Source of the DNA: Alitta virens
Lineage: Eukaryota > Annelida > Polychaeta > Phyllodocida > Nereididae
Length of the DNA: 64,000 bases
Assembly (NCBI GenBank): GCA_932294295.1
Contig: OW028574.1
Span: 26,048,145-26,112,144, forward strand
Reading direction: 5' to 3'
Below are positions 39,182 through 52,900 of this stretch, piece by piece; positions within the stretch are counted from its first letter, which is position 1, and every line of letters begins with the position of its first letter. The notes under the pieces were generated by a model. That model was given only the letters and a program-made list of their open reading frames with translations, did no database searches and was not told where the DNA came from. Both the position numbers and the translations under genes were made by a program.

Positions 39182-42100
39182 CGGTTAATTTTGACAACTT
39201 AATTTTCACAACTTAATGTTGACAGCTCAATGTTGACAGCTTAATGTTGTTGACAGCTTAATGTTGTTGATAGCTTAATGTTGTTGATAGCTTAATGTTG
39301 ACAGCTTAATGTTGACAGCTTAATGTTGTTGACAGCTTAATGTTGACAGCTTAATGTTGACAGCTTAATGTTGACAGCTTAATGTTGACAGCTTAATGTT
39401 GACAGCTTAATGTTGACAGCTTAATGTTGACAGCTTATTGTTGACAGCTTATTGTTGACAGCTTAATGTTGACAGCTTAGTGTTGACAGCCTAATGTTGA
39501 CAGCCTAATGTTGACAGCTTAATGTTGACAGCTTAATGTTGACAGCTTAATGTTGACAGCTTAATGTTGACAGCTTAATGTTGACAGCCTATTGTTGACA
39601 GCTTAATGTTGTTGAAAGCTTAATGTTGACAGCTTAATGTTGTTAACTGTTAATGTTGTTAACTGTTAATGTTGTTAACTGTTAATGTTGTTAACTGTTA
39701 ATGTTGTAAACTGTTAATGTTGTTAACTGTTAATGTTGTTAACTGTTAATGTTGTTAACTGTTAATGTTGTTAACTGTTAATGTTGTAAACTGTTAATGT
39801 TGTAAACTGTTAATGTTGTTAACTGTTAATGTTGTTAACTGTTAATGCTGTTAACTGTTAATGCTGTTAACTGTTAATGTTGCCAGCTTAATGTTGTTGC
39901 CAGCTTAATGTTGTTGACAGCTTAATGTTGACAGCCTAATGTTGTTGACGGTTAATTTTGACAACTTAATTTTCACAACTTAATGTTGACAGCTCAATGT
40001 TGACAGCTTAATGTTGTTGACAGCTTAATGTTGTTGATAGCTTAATGTTGTTGATAGCTTAATGTTGACAGCTTAATGTTGACAGCTTAATGTTGTTGAC
40101 AGCTTAATGTTGACAGCTTAATGTTGACAGCTTAATGTTGACAGCTTAATGTTGACAGCTTAATGTTGACAGCTTAATGTTGACAGCTTAATGTTGACAG
40201 CTTATTGTTGACAGCTTATTGTTGACAGCTTAATGTTGACAGCTTAATGTTGTTAACTGTTAATGTTGTTAACTGTTAATGTTGTTAACTGTTAATGTTG
40301 TTAACTGTTAATGTTGTTAACTGTTAATATTGTAAACTGTTAATGTTGTTAACTGTTAATGTTGTTAACTGTTAATGTTGTTAACTGTTAATGTTGTTAA
40401 CTGTTAATGTTGTTAACTGTTAATGTTGCCAGCTTAATGTTGTTGCCAGCTTAATGTTGTTGACAGCTCAATGTTGACAGCTTAATGTTGTTGACAGCTT
40501 AATGTTGTTGATAGCTTAATGTTGTTGATAGCTTAATGTTGACAGCTTAATGTTGTTAACTGTTAATGTTGTTAACTGTTAATGTTGTTAACTGTTAATA
40601 TTGTAAACTGTTAATGTTGTTAACTGTTAATGTTGTTAACTGTTAATGTTGTTAACTGTTAATGTTGTTAACTGTTAATGTTGCCAGCTTAATGTTGTTA
40701 CCAGCTTAATGTTGTTCACAGCTTAATGTTGACATCCTAATGTTGTTGACGGTTAATTTTGACAACTTAATTTTCACAACTTAATGTTGACAGCTTAATG
40801 TTGACAGCTTAATGTTGTTGACAGCTTAATGTTGTTGATAGCTTAATGTTGTTGATAGCTTAATGTTGACAGCTTAATGTTGACAGCTTAATGTTGACAG
40901 CTTAATGTTGTTGACAGCTTAATGTTGACAGCTTAATGTTGACAGCTTAATGTTGACAGCTTAATGTTGACAGCTTATTGTTGACAGCTTAATGTTGACA
41001 GCTTAATGTTGACAGCTTAATGTTGACAGCCTAATGTTGACAGCCTAAGGTTGACAGCTTAATGTTGACAGCTTAATGTTGACAACTTATTGTTGACAGC
41101 TTAATGTTGACAGCTTAATGTTGACAGCCTAATGTTGACAGGCTAATGTTGACAGCTTAATGTTGACAGCTTAATGTTGACAGCTTATTGTTGACAGCTT
41201 ATTGTTGACAGCTTAATGTTGACAGCTTAGTGTTGACAGCCTAATGTTGACAGCCTAATGTTGACAGCTTAATGTTGACAGCTTAATGTTGACAGCTTAA
41301 TGTTGACAGCTTAATGTTGACAGCTTAATGTTGACAGCCTATTGTTGACAGCTTAATGTTGTTGAAAGCTTAATGTTGACAGCTTAATGTTGTTAACTGT
41401 TAATGTTGTTAACTGTTAATGTTGTTAACTGTTAATGTTGTAAACTGTTAATGTTGTTAACTGTTAATGTTGTTAACTGTTAATGTTGTTAACTGTTAAT
41501 GTTGTTAACTGTTAATGTTGTTAACTGTTAATGTTGTAAACTGTTAATGTTGTTAACTGTTAATGTTGTTAACTGTTAATGCTGTTAACTGTTAATGCTG
41601 TTAACTGTTAATGTTGCCAGCTTAATGTTGTTGCCAGCTTAATGTTGTTGACAGCTTAATGTTGACAGCCTAATGTTGTTGACGGTTAATTTTGACAACT
41701 TAATTTTCACAACTTAATGTTGACAGCTCAATGTTGACAGCTTAATGTTGTTGACAGCTTAATGTTGTTGATAGCTTAATGTTGTTGATAGCTTAATGTT
41801 GACAGCTTAATGTTGACAGCTTAATGTTGTTGACAGCTTAATGTTGACAGCTTAATGTTGACAGCTTAATGTTGACAGCTTAATGTTGACAGCTTAATGT
41901 TGACAGCTTAATGTTGACAGCTTATTGTTGACAGCTTATTGTTGACAGCTTAATGTTGACAGCTTAATGTTGACAGCTTAATGTTGTTAACTGTTAATGT
42001 TGTTAACTGTTAATGTTGTTAACTGTTAATGTTGTTAACTGTTAATGTTGTTAACTGTTAATATTGTAAACTGTTAATGTTGTTAACTGTTAATGTTGTT

Positions 42101-45100
42101 AACTGTTAATGTTGTTAACTGTTAATGTTGTTAACTGTTAATGTTGTTAACTGTTAATGTTGCCAGCTTAATGTTGTTGACAGCTCAATGTTGACAGCTT
42201 AATGTTGTTGACAGCTTAATGTTGTTGATAGCTTAATGTTGTTGATAGCTTAATGTTGACAGCTTAATGTTGTTAACTGTTAATGTTGTTAACTGTTAAT
42301 GTTGTTAACTGTTAACATTGTAAACTGTTAATGTTGTTAACTGTTAATGTTGTTAACTGTTAATGTTGTTAACTGTTAATGTTGTTAACTGTTAATGTTG
42401 CCAGCTTAATGTTGTTACCAGCTTAATGTTGTTGACAGCTTAATGTTGACATCCTAATGTTGTTGACGGTTAATTTTGACAACTTAATTTTCACAACTTA
42501 ATGTTGACAGCTTAATGTTGACAGCTTAATGTTGTTGACAGCTTAATGTTGTTGATAGCTTAATGTTGTTGATAGCTTAATGTTGACAGCTTAATGTTGA
42601 CAGCTTAATGTTGACAGCTTAATGTTGTTGACAGCTTAATGTTGACAGCTTAATGTTGACAGCTTAATGTTGACAGCTTAATGTTGACAGCTTATTGTTG
42701 ACAGCTTAATGTTGACAGCTTAATGTTGACAGCTTAATGTTGACAGCCTAATGTTGACAGCCTAAGGTTGACAGCTTAAGGTTGACAGCTTAATGTTGAC
42801 AGCTTAATGTTGACAACTTATTGTTGACAGCTTAATGTTGACAGCTTAATGTTGACAGCCTAATGTTGACAGGCTAATGTTGACAGCTTAATGTTGACAG
42901 CTTAATGTTGACAGCTTATTGTTGACAGCTTATTGTTGACAGCTTAATGTTGACAGCTTAGTGTTGACAGCCTAATGTTGACAGCCTAATGTTGACAGCT
43001 TAATGTTGACAGCTTAATGTTGACAGCTTAATGTTGACAGCTTAATGTTGACAGCTTAATGTTGACAGCCTATTGTTGACAGCTTAATGTTGTTGAAAGC
43101 TTAATGTTGACAGCTTAATGTTGACAGCTTAATGTTGACAGCTTAATGTTGTTAACTGTTAATGTTGTTAACTGTTAATGTTGTTAACTGTTAATGTTGT
43201 TAACTGTTAATGTTGTAAACTGTTAATGTTGTTAACTGTTAATGTTGTTAACTGTTAATGTTGTTAACTGTTAATGTTGCCAGCTTAATGTTGTTGCCAG
43301 CTTAATGTTGTTGACAGCTTAATGTTGACAGCCTAATGTTGTTGACGGTTAATTTTGACAACTTAATTTTCACAACTTAATGTTGACAGCTCAATGTTGA
43401 CAGCTTAATGTTGTTGACAGCTTAATGTTGTTGATAGCTTAATGTTGTTGACAGCTTAATGTTGACAGCTTAATGTTGTTGACAGCTTAATGTTGTTGAC
43501 AGCTTAATGTTGACAGCTTAATGTTGACAGCTTAATGTTGACAGCTTAATGTTGACAGCTTAATGTTGACAGCCTAATGTTGACAGCCTAAAGTTGACAG
43601 CTTAATGTTGACAGCTTAATGTTGACAGCTTAATGTTGACAACTTATTGTTGACAGCTTAATGTTGACAGCTTAATGTTGACAGCTTAATGTTGACAGCT
43701 TAATGTTGACAGCTTAATGTTGACAGCTTAATGTTGACAGCTTAATGTTGACAGCCTATTGTTGACAGCTTAATGTTGTTGAAAGCTTAATGTTGACAGC
43801 TTAATGTTGTTAACTGTTAATGTTGTTAACTGTTAATGTTGTTAACTGTTAATGTTGTTAACTGTTAATGTTGTAAACTGTTAATGTTGTTAACTGTTAA
43901 TGTTGTTAACTGTTAATGTTGTTAACTGTTAATGTTGTTAACTGTTAATGTTGTTAACTGTTAATGTTGTAAACTGTTAATGTTGTTAACTGTTAATGTT
44001 GTTAACTGTTAATGCTGTTAACTGTTAATGCTGTTAACTGTTAATGTTGCCAGCTTAATGTTGTTGCCAGCTTAATGTTGTTGACAGCTTAATGTTGACA
44101 GCCTAATGTTGTTGACGGTTAATTTTGACAACTTAATTTTCACAACTTAATGTTGACAGCTCAATGTTGACAGCTTAATGTTGTTGACAGCTTAATGTTG
44201 TTGATAGCTTAATGTTGTTGATAGCTTAATGTTGACAGCTTAATGTTGACAGCTTAATGTTGTTGACAGCTTAATGTTGACAGCTTAATGTTGACAGCTT
44301 AATGTTGACAGCTTAATGTTGACAGCTTAATGTTGACAGCTTAATGTTGACAGCTTATTGTTGACAGCTTATTGTTGACAGCTTAATGTTGACAGCTTAG
44401 TGTTGACAGCCTAATGTTGACAGCCTAATGTTGACAGCTTAATGTTGACAGCTTAATGTTGACAGCTTAATGTTGACAGCTTAATGTTGACAGCTTAATG
44501 TTGACAGCCTATTGTTGACAGCTTAATGTTGTTGAAAGCTTAATGTTGACAGCTTAATGTTGTTAACTGTTAATGTTGTTAACTGTTAATGTTGTTAACT
44601 GTTAATGTTGTTAACTGTTAATGTTGTAAACTGTTAATGTTGTAAACTGTTAATGTTGTTAACTGTTAATGTTGTTAACTGTTAATGTTGTTAACTGTTA
44701 ATGTTGTTAACTGTTAATGTTGTTAACTGTTAATGTTGTTAACTGTTAATGTTGCCAGCTTAATGTTGTTACCAGCTTAATGTTGTTGACAGCTTAATGT
44801 TGACATCCTAATGTTGTTGACGGTTAATTTTGACAACTTAATTTTGACAACTTAATTTTCACAACTTAATGTTGACAGCTTAATGTTGACAGCTTAATGT
44901 TGACAGCTTAATGTTGTTGACAGCTTAATGTTGACAGCTTAATGTTGACAGCTTAATGTTGACAGCTTAATGTTGACAGCTTATTGTTGACAGCTTAATG
45001 TTGACAGCTTAATGTTGACAGCTTAATGTTGACAGCCTAATGTTGACAGCCTAAGGTTGACAGCTTAATGTTGACAGCTTAATGTTGACAGCTTAATGTT

Positions 45101-45718
45101 GACAACTTATTGTTGACAGCTTAATGTTGACAGCTTAATGTTGACAGCCTAATGTTGACAGGCTAATGTTGACAGCTTAATGTTGACAGCTTAATGTTGA
45201 CAGCTTATTGTTGACAGCTTATTGTTGACAGCTTAATGTTGACAGCTTAGTGTTGACAGCCTAATGTTGACAGCCTAATGTTGACAGCTTAATGTTGACA
45301 GCTTAATGTTGACAGCTTAATGTTGACAGCTTAATGTTGACAGCTTAATGTTGACAGCCTATTGTTGACAGCTTAATGTTGTTGAAAGCTTAATGTTGAC
45401 AGCTTAATGTTGTTAACTGTTAATGTTGTTAACTGTTAATGTTGTTAACTGTTAATGTTGTTAACTGTTAATGTTGTAAACTGTTAATGTTGTTAACTGT
45501 TAATGTTGTTAACTGTTAATGTTGTTAACTGTTAATGTTGTTAACTGTTAATGTTGTTAACTGTTAATGTTGTAAACTGTTAATGTTGTTAACTGTTAAT
45601 GTTGTTAACTGTTAATGCTGTTAACTGTTAATGCTGTTAACTGTTAATGTTGCCAGCTTAATGTTGTTGCCAGCTTAATGTTGTTGACAGCTTAATGTTG
45701 ACAGCCTAATGTTGTTGA
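39182..45718 (+). repeat. Eight-block super-repeat, copy I (6,537 bp)
   Basis: Marker CG positions 39182, 39949, 40750, 41683, 42467, 43346, 44116, 44821, next 45719: blocks of 767, 801, 933, 784, 879, 770, 705 and 898 bp. The 16-mer runs per block are 15; 11+8; 14; 11+8; 8; 15; 12; 15. Blocks 1, 2, 4, 6 and 7 have GACAGCC before the marker and a CTCAATG unit after it; blocks 3, 5 and 8 have GACATCC and no CTCAATG. Block 5 holds the double CCTAAGG/TTAAGG variant at 42761. Confidence 0.87.
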
Positions 45719-48700
45719 CGGTTAATTTTGACAACTTAATTTTGACAACTTAATGTTGACAGCTCAATGTTGACAGCTTAATGTTGTTGACAGCTTAATG
45801 TTGTTGATAGCTTAATGTTGTTGATAGCTTAATGTTGACAGCTTAATGTTGACAGCTTAATGTTGTTGACAGCTTAATGTTGACAGCTTAATGTTGACAG
45901 CTTAATGTTGACAGCTTAATGTTGACAGCTTAATGTTGACAGCTTAATGTTGACAGCTTATTGTTGACAGCTTATTGTTGACAGCTTAATGTTGACAGCT
46001 TAGTGTTGACAGCCTAATGTTGACAGCCTAATGTTGACAGCTTAATGTTGACAGCTTAATGTTGACAGCTTAATGTTGACAGCTTAATGTTGACAGCTTA
46101 ATGTTGACAGCCTATTGTTGACAGCTTAATGTTGTTGAAAGCTTAATGTTGACAGCTTAATGTTGTTAACTGTTAATGTTGTTAACTGTTAATGTTGTTA
46201 ACTGTTAATGTTGTTAACTGTTAATGTTGTAAACTGTTAATGTTGTTAACTGTTAATGTTGTTAACTGTTAATGTTGTTAACTGTTAATGTTGTTAACTG
46301 TTAATGTTGTAAACTGTTAATGTTGTAAACTGTTAATGTTGTTAACTGTTAATGTTGTTAACTGTTAATGCTGTTAACTGTTAATGCTGTTAACTGTTAA
46401 TGTTGCCAGCTTAATGTTGTTGCCAGCTTAATGTTGTTGACAGCTTAATGTTGACAGCCTAATGTTGTTGACGGTTAATTTTGACAACTTAATTTTCACA
46501 ACTTAATGTTGACAGCTCAATGTTGACAGCTTAATGTTGTTGACAGCTTAATGTTGTTGATAGCATAATGTTGTTGATAGCTTAATGTTGACAGCTTAAT
46601 GTTGACAGCTTAATGTTGTTGACAGCTTAATGTTGACAGCTTAATGTTGACAGCTTAATGTTGACAGCTTAATGTTGACAGCTTAATGTTGACAGCTTAA
46701 TGTTGACAGCTTATTGTTGACAGCTTATTGTTGACAGCTTAATGTTGACAGCTTAATGTTGTTAACTGTTAATGTTGTTAACTGTTAATGTTGTTAACTG
46801 TTAATGTTGTTAACTGTTAATGTTGTTAACTGTTAATATTGTAAACTGTTAATGTTGTTAACTGTTAATGTTGTTAACTGTTAATGTTGTTAACTGTTAA
46901 TCTTGTTAACTGTTAATGTTGTTAACTGTTAATGTTGTTAACTGTTAATGTTGCCAGCTTAATGTTGTTGCCAGCTTAATGTTGTTGACAGCTCAATGTT
47001 GACAGCTTAATGTTGTTGACAGCTTAATGTTGTTGATAGCTTAATGTTGTTGATAGCTTAATGTTGACAGCTTAATGTTGTTAACTGTTAATGTTGTTAA
47101 CTGTTAATGTTGTTAACTGTTAATATTGTAAACTGTTAATGTTGTTAACTGTTAATGTTGTTAACTGTTAATGTTGTTAACTGTTAATGTTGTTAACTGT
47201 TAATGTTGCCAGCTTAATGTTGTTACCAGCTTAATGTTGTTGACAGCTTAATGTTGACATCCTAATGTTGTTGACGGTTAATTTTGACAACTTAATTTTC
47301 ACAACTTAATGTTGACAGCTTAATGTTGACAGCTTAATGTTGTTGACAGCTTAATGTTGTTGATAGCTTAATGTTGTTGATAGCTTAATGTTGACAGCTT
47401 AATGTTGACAGCTTAATGTTGACAGCTTAATGTTGTTGACAGCTTAATGTTGACAGCTTAATGTTGACAGCTTAATGTTGACAGCTTAATGTTGACAGCT
47501 TATTGTTGACAGCTTAATGTTGACAGCTTAATGTTGACAGCTTAATGTTGACAGCCTAATGTTGACAGCCTAAGGTTGACAGCTTAATGTTGACAGCTTA
47601 ATGTTGACAGCTTAATGTTGACAACTTATTGTTGACAGCTTAATGTTGACAGCTTAATGTTGACAGCCTAATGTTGACAGGCTAATGTTGACAGCTTAAT
47701 GTTGACAGCTTAATGTTGACAGCTTATTGTTGACAGCTTATTGTTGACAGCTTAATGTTGACAGCTTAGTGTTGACAGCCTAATGTTGACAGCCTAATGT
47801 TGACAGCTTAATGTTGACAGCTTAATGTTGGCAGCTTAATGTTGACAGCTTAATGTTGACAGCTTAATGTTGACAGCCTATTGTTGACAGCTTAATGTTG
47901 TTGAAAGCTTAATGTTGACAGCTTAATGTTGTTAACTGTTAATGTTGTTAACTGTTAATGTTGTTAACTGTTAATGTTGTTAACTGTTAATGTTGTAAAC
48001 TGTTAATGTTGTTAACTGTTAATGTTGTTAACTGTTAATGTTGTTAACTGTTAATGTTGTTAACTGTTAATGTTGTTAACTGTTAATGTTGTAAACTGTT
48101 AATGTTGTTAACTGTTAATGTTGTTAACTGTTAATGCTGTTAACTGTTAATGCTGTTAACTGTTAATGTTGCCAGCTTAATGTTGTTGCCAGCTTAATGT
48201 TGTTGACAGCTTAATGTTGACAGCCTAATGTTGTTGACGGTTAATTTTGACAACTTAATTTTCACAACTTAATGTTGACAGCTCAATGTTGACAGCTTAA
48301 TGTTGTTGACAGCTTAATGTTGTTGATAGCTTAATGTTGTTGATAGCTTAATGTTGACAGCTTAATGTTGACAGCTTAATGTTGACAGCTTAATGTTGTT
48401 GACAGCTTAATGTTGACAGCTTAATGTTGACAGCTTAATGTTGACAGCTTAATGTTGACAGCTTAATGTTGACAGCTTAATGTTGACAGCTTATTGTTGA
48501 CAGCTTATTGTTGACAGCTTAATGTTGACAGCTTAATGTTGACAGCTTAATGTTGTTAACTGTTAATGTTGTTAACTGTTAATGTTGTTAACTGTTAATG
48601 TTGTTAACTGTTAATGTTGTTAACTGTTAATATTGTAAACTGTTAATGTTGTTAACTGTTAATGTTGTTAACTGTTAATGTTGTTAACTGTTAATGTTGT

Positions 48701-49914
48701 TAACTGTTAATGTTGTTAACTGTTAATGTTGCCAGCTTAATGTTGTTGACAGCTCAATGTTGACAGCTTAATGTTGTTGACAGCTTAATGTTGTTGATAG
48801 CTTAATGTTGTTGATAGCTTAATGTTGACAGCTTAATGTTGTTAACTGTTAATGTTGTTAACTGTTAATGTTGTTAACTGTTAATATTGTAAACTGTTAA
48901 TGTTGTTAACTGTTAATGTTGTTAACTGTTAATGTTGTTAACTGTTAATGTTGTTAACTGTTAATGTTGCCAGCTTAATGTTGTTACCAGCTTAATGTTG
49001 TTGACAGCTTAATGTTGACATCCTAATGTTGTTGACGGTTAATTTTGACAACTTAATTTTCACAACTTAATGTTGACAGCTTAATGTTGACAGCTTAATG
49101 TTGTTGACAGCTTAATGTTGTTGATAGCTTAATGTTGTTGATAGCTTAATGTTGACAGCTTAATGTTGACAGCTTAATGTTGACAGCTTAATGTTGACAG
49201 CTTAATGTTGTTGACAGCTTAATGTTGACAGCTTAATGTTGACAGCTTAATGTTGACAGCTTAATGTTGACAGCTTATTGTTGACAGCTTAATGTTGACA
49301 GCTTAATGTTGACAGCTTAATGTTGACAGCCTAATGTTGACAGCCTAAGGTTGACAGCTTAAGGTTGACAGCTTAATGTTGACAGCTTAATGTTGACAAC
49401 TTATTGTTGACAGCTTAATGTTGACAGCTTAATGTTGACAGCCTAATGTTGACAGGCTAATGTTGACAGCTTAATGTTGACAGCTTAATGTTGACAGCTT
49501 AATGTTGACAGCTTAATGTTGACAGCTTAATGTTGACAGCTTAATGTTGACAGCCTATTGTTGACAGCTTAATGTTGTTGAAAGCTTAATGTTGACAGCT
49601 TAATGTTGTTAACTGTTAATGTTGTTAACTGTTAATGTTGTTAACTGTTAATGTTGTTAACTGTTAATGTTGTAAACTGTTAATGTTGTTAACTGTTAAT
49701 GTTGTTAACTGTTAATGTTGTTAACTGTTAATGTTGTTAACTGTTAATGTTGTTAACTGTTAATGTTGTAAACTGTTAATGTTGTTAACTGTTAATGTTG
49801 TTAACTGTTAATGCTGTTAACTGTTAATGCTGTTAACTGTTAATGTTGCCAGCTTAATGTTGTTGCCAGCTTAATGTTGTTGACAGCTTAATGTTGACAG
49901 CCTAATGTTGTTGA
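45719..49914 (+). repeat. Super-repeat copy II, shortened to five blocks (4,196 bp)
   Basis: Blocks of 753, 803, 963, 798 and 879 bp (CG 45719, 46472, 47275, 48238, 49036, next 49915). The 16-mer runs are 15; 12+8; 15; 11+8; 15. The first four blocks match blocks 1-4 of the other copies. The fifth begins as block 5 (double CCTAAGG/TTAAGG at 49344) but ends as block 8 (15 16-mers with two GCTGTTAAC units, where block 5 has eight). Blocks 6 and 7 are absent. It shares with copy III the rare variants TTAATCTTG (46901) and TTGGCAGC (47831). Confidence 0.88.
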
Positions 49915-52900
49915 CGGTTAATTTTGACAACTTAATTTTGACAACTTAATGTTGACAGCTCAATGTTGACAGCTTAATGTTGTTGACAGCTTAATGTTGT
50001 TGATAGCTTAATGTTGTTGATAGCTTAATGTTGACAGCTTAATGTTGACAGCTTAATGTTGTTGACAGCTTAATGTTGACAGCTTAATGTTGACAGCTTA
50101 ATGTTGACAGCTTAATGTTGACAGCTTAATGTTGACAGCTTAATGTTGACAGCTTATTGTTGACAGCTTATTGTTGACAGCTTAATGTTGACAGCTTAGT
50201 GTTGACAGCCTAATGTTGACAGCCTAATGTTGACAGCTTAATGTTGACAGCTTAATGTTGACAGCTTAATGTTGACAGCTTAATGTTGACAGCTTAATGT
50301 TGACAGCCTATTGTTGACAGCTTAATGTTGTTGAAAGCTTAATGTTGACAGCTTAATGTTGTTAACTGTTAATGTTGTTAACTGTTAATGTTGTTAACTG
50401 TTAATGTTGTTAACTGTTAATGTTGTAAACTGTTAATGTTGTTAACTGTTAATGTTGTTAACTGTTAATGTTGTTAACTGTTAATGTTGTTAACTGTTAA
50501 TGTTGTAAACTGTTAATGTTGTAAACTGTTAATGTTGTTAACTGTTAATGTTGTTAACTGTTAATGCTGTTAACTGTTAATGCTGTTAACTGTTAATGTT
50601 GCCAGCTTAATGTTGTTGCCAGCTTAATGTTGTTGACAGCTTAATGTTGACAGCCTAATGTTGTTGACGGTTAATTTTGACAACTTAATTTTCACAACTT
50701 AATGTTGACAGCTCAATGTTGACAGCTTAATGTTGTTGACAGCTTAATGTTGTTGATAGCATAATGTTGTTGATAGCTTAATGTTGACAGCTTAATGTTG
50801 ACAGCTTAATGTTGTTGACAGCTTAATGTTGACAGCTTAATGTTGACAGCTTAATGTTGACAGCTTAATGTTGACAGCTTAATGTTGACAGCTTAATGTT
50901 GACAGCTTAATGTTGACAGCTTATTGTTGACAGCTTATTGTTGACAGCTTAATGTTGACAGCTTAATGTTGTTAACTGTTAATGTTGTTAACTGTTAATG
51001 TTGTTAACTGTTAATGTTGTTAACTGTTAATGTTGTTAACTGTTAATATTGTAAACTGTTAATGTTGTTAACTGTTAATGTTGTTAACTGTTAATGTTGT
51101 TAACTGTTAATCTTGTTAACTGTTAATGTTGTTAACTGTTAATGTTGTTAACTGTTAATGTTGCCAGCTTAATGTTGTTGCCAGCTTAATGTTGTTGACA
51201 GCTCAATGTTGACAGCTTAATGTTGTTGACAGCTTAATGTTGTTGATAGCTTAATGTTGTTGATAGCTTAATGTTGACAGCTTAATGTTGTTAACTGTTA
51301 ATGTTGTTAACTGTTAATGTTGTTAACTGTTAATATTGTAAACTGTTAATGTTGTTAACTGTTAATGTTGTTAACTGTTAATGTTGTTAACTGTTAATGT
51401 TGTTAACTGTTAATGTTGCCAGCTTAATGTTGTTACCAGCTTAATGTTGTTGACAGCTTAATGTTGACATCCTAATGTTGTTGACGGTTAATTTTGACAA
51501 CTTAATTTTCACAACTTAATGTTGACAGCTTAATGTTGACAGCTTAATGTTGTTGACAGCTTAATGTTGTTGATAGCTTAATGTTGTTGATAGCTTAATG
51601 TTGACAGCTTAATGTTGACAGCTTAATGTTGACAGCTTAATGTTGTTGACAGCTTAATGTTGACAGCTTAATGTTGACAGCTTAATGTTGACAGCTTAAT
51701 GTTGACAGCTTATTGTTGACAGCTTAATGTTGACAGCTTAATGTTGACAGCTTAATGTTGACAGCCTAATGTTGACAGCCTAAGGTTGACAGCTTAATGT
51801 TGACAGCTTAATGTTGACAGCTTAATGTTGACAACTTATTGTTGACAGCTTAATGTTGACAGCTTAATGTTGACAGCCTAATGTTGACAGGCTAATGTTG
51901 ACAGCTTAATGTTGACAGCTTAATGTTGACAGCTTATTGTTGACAGCTTATTGTTGACAGCTTAATGTTGACAGCTTAGTGTTGACAGCCTAATGTTGAC
52001 AGCCTAATGTTGACAGCTTAATGTTGACAGCTTAATGTTGGCAGCTTAATGTTGACAGCTTAATGTTGACAGCTTAATGTTGACAGCCTATTGTTGACAG
52101 CTTAATGTTGTTGAAAGCTTAATGTTGACAGCTTAATGTTGTTAACTGTTAATGTTGTTAACTGTTAATGTTGTTAACTGTTAATGTTGTTAACTGTTAA
52201 TGTTGTTAACTGTTAATGTTGTAAACTGTTAATGTTGTTAACTGTTAATGTTGTTAACTGTTAATGTTGTTAACTGTTAATGTTGTTAACTGTTAATGTT
52301 GTTAACTGTTAATGTTGTAAACTGTTAATGTTGTTAACTGTTAATGTTGTTAACTGTTAATGCTGTTAACTGTTAATGCTGTTAACTGTTAATGTTGCCA
52401 GCTTAATGTTGTTGCCAGCTTAATGTTGTTGACAGCTTAATGTTGACAGCCTAATGTTGTTGACGGTTAATTTTGACAACTTAATTTTCACAACTTAATG
52501 TTGACAGCTCAATGTTGACAGCTTAATGTTGTTGACAGCTTAATGTTGTTGATAGCTTAATGTTGTTGATAGCTTAATGTTGACAGCTTAATGTTGACAG
52601 CTTAATGTTGACAGCTTAATTTTGTTGACAGCTTAATGTTGACAGCTTAATGTTGACAGCTTAATGTTGACAGCTTAATGTTGACAGCTTAATGTTGACA
52701 GCTTAATGTTGACAGCTTATTGTTGACAGCTTATTGTTGACAGCTTAATGTTGACAGCTTAATGTTGACAGCTTAATGTTGTTAACTGTTAATGTTGTTA
52801 ACTGTTAATGTTGTTAACTGTTAATGTTGTTAACTGTTAATGTTGTTAACTGTTAATATTGTAAACTGTTAATGTTGTTAACTGTTAATGTTGTTAACTG

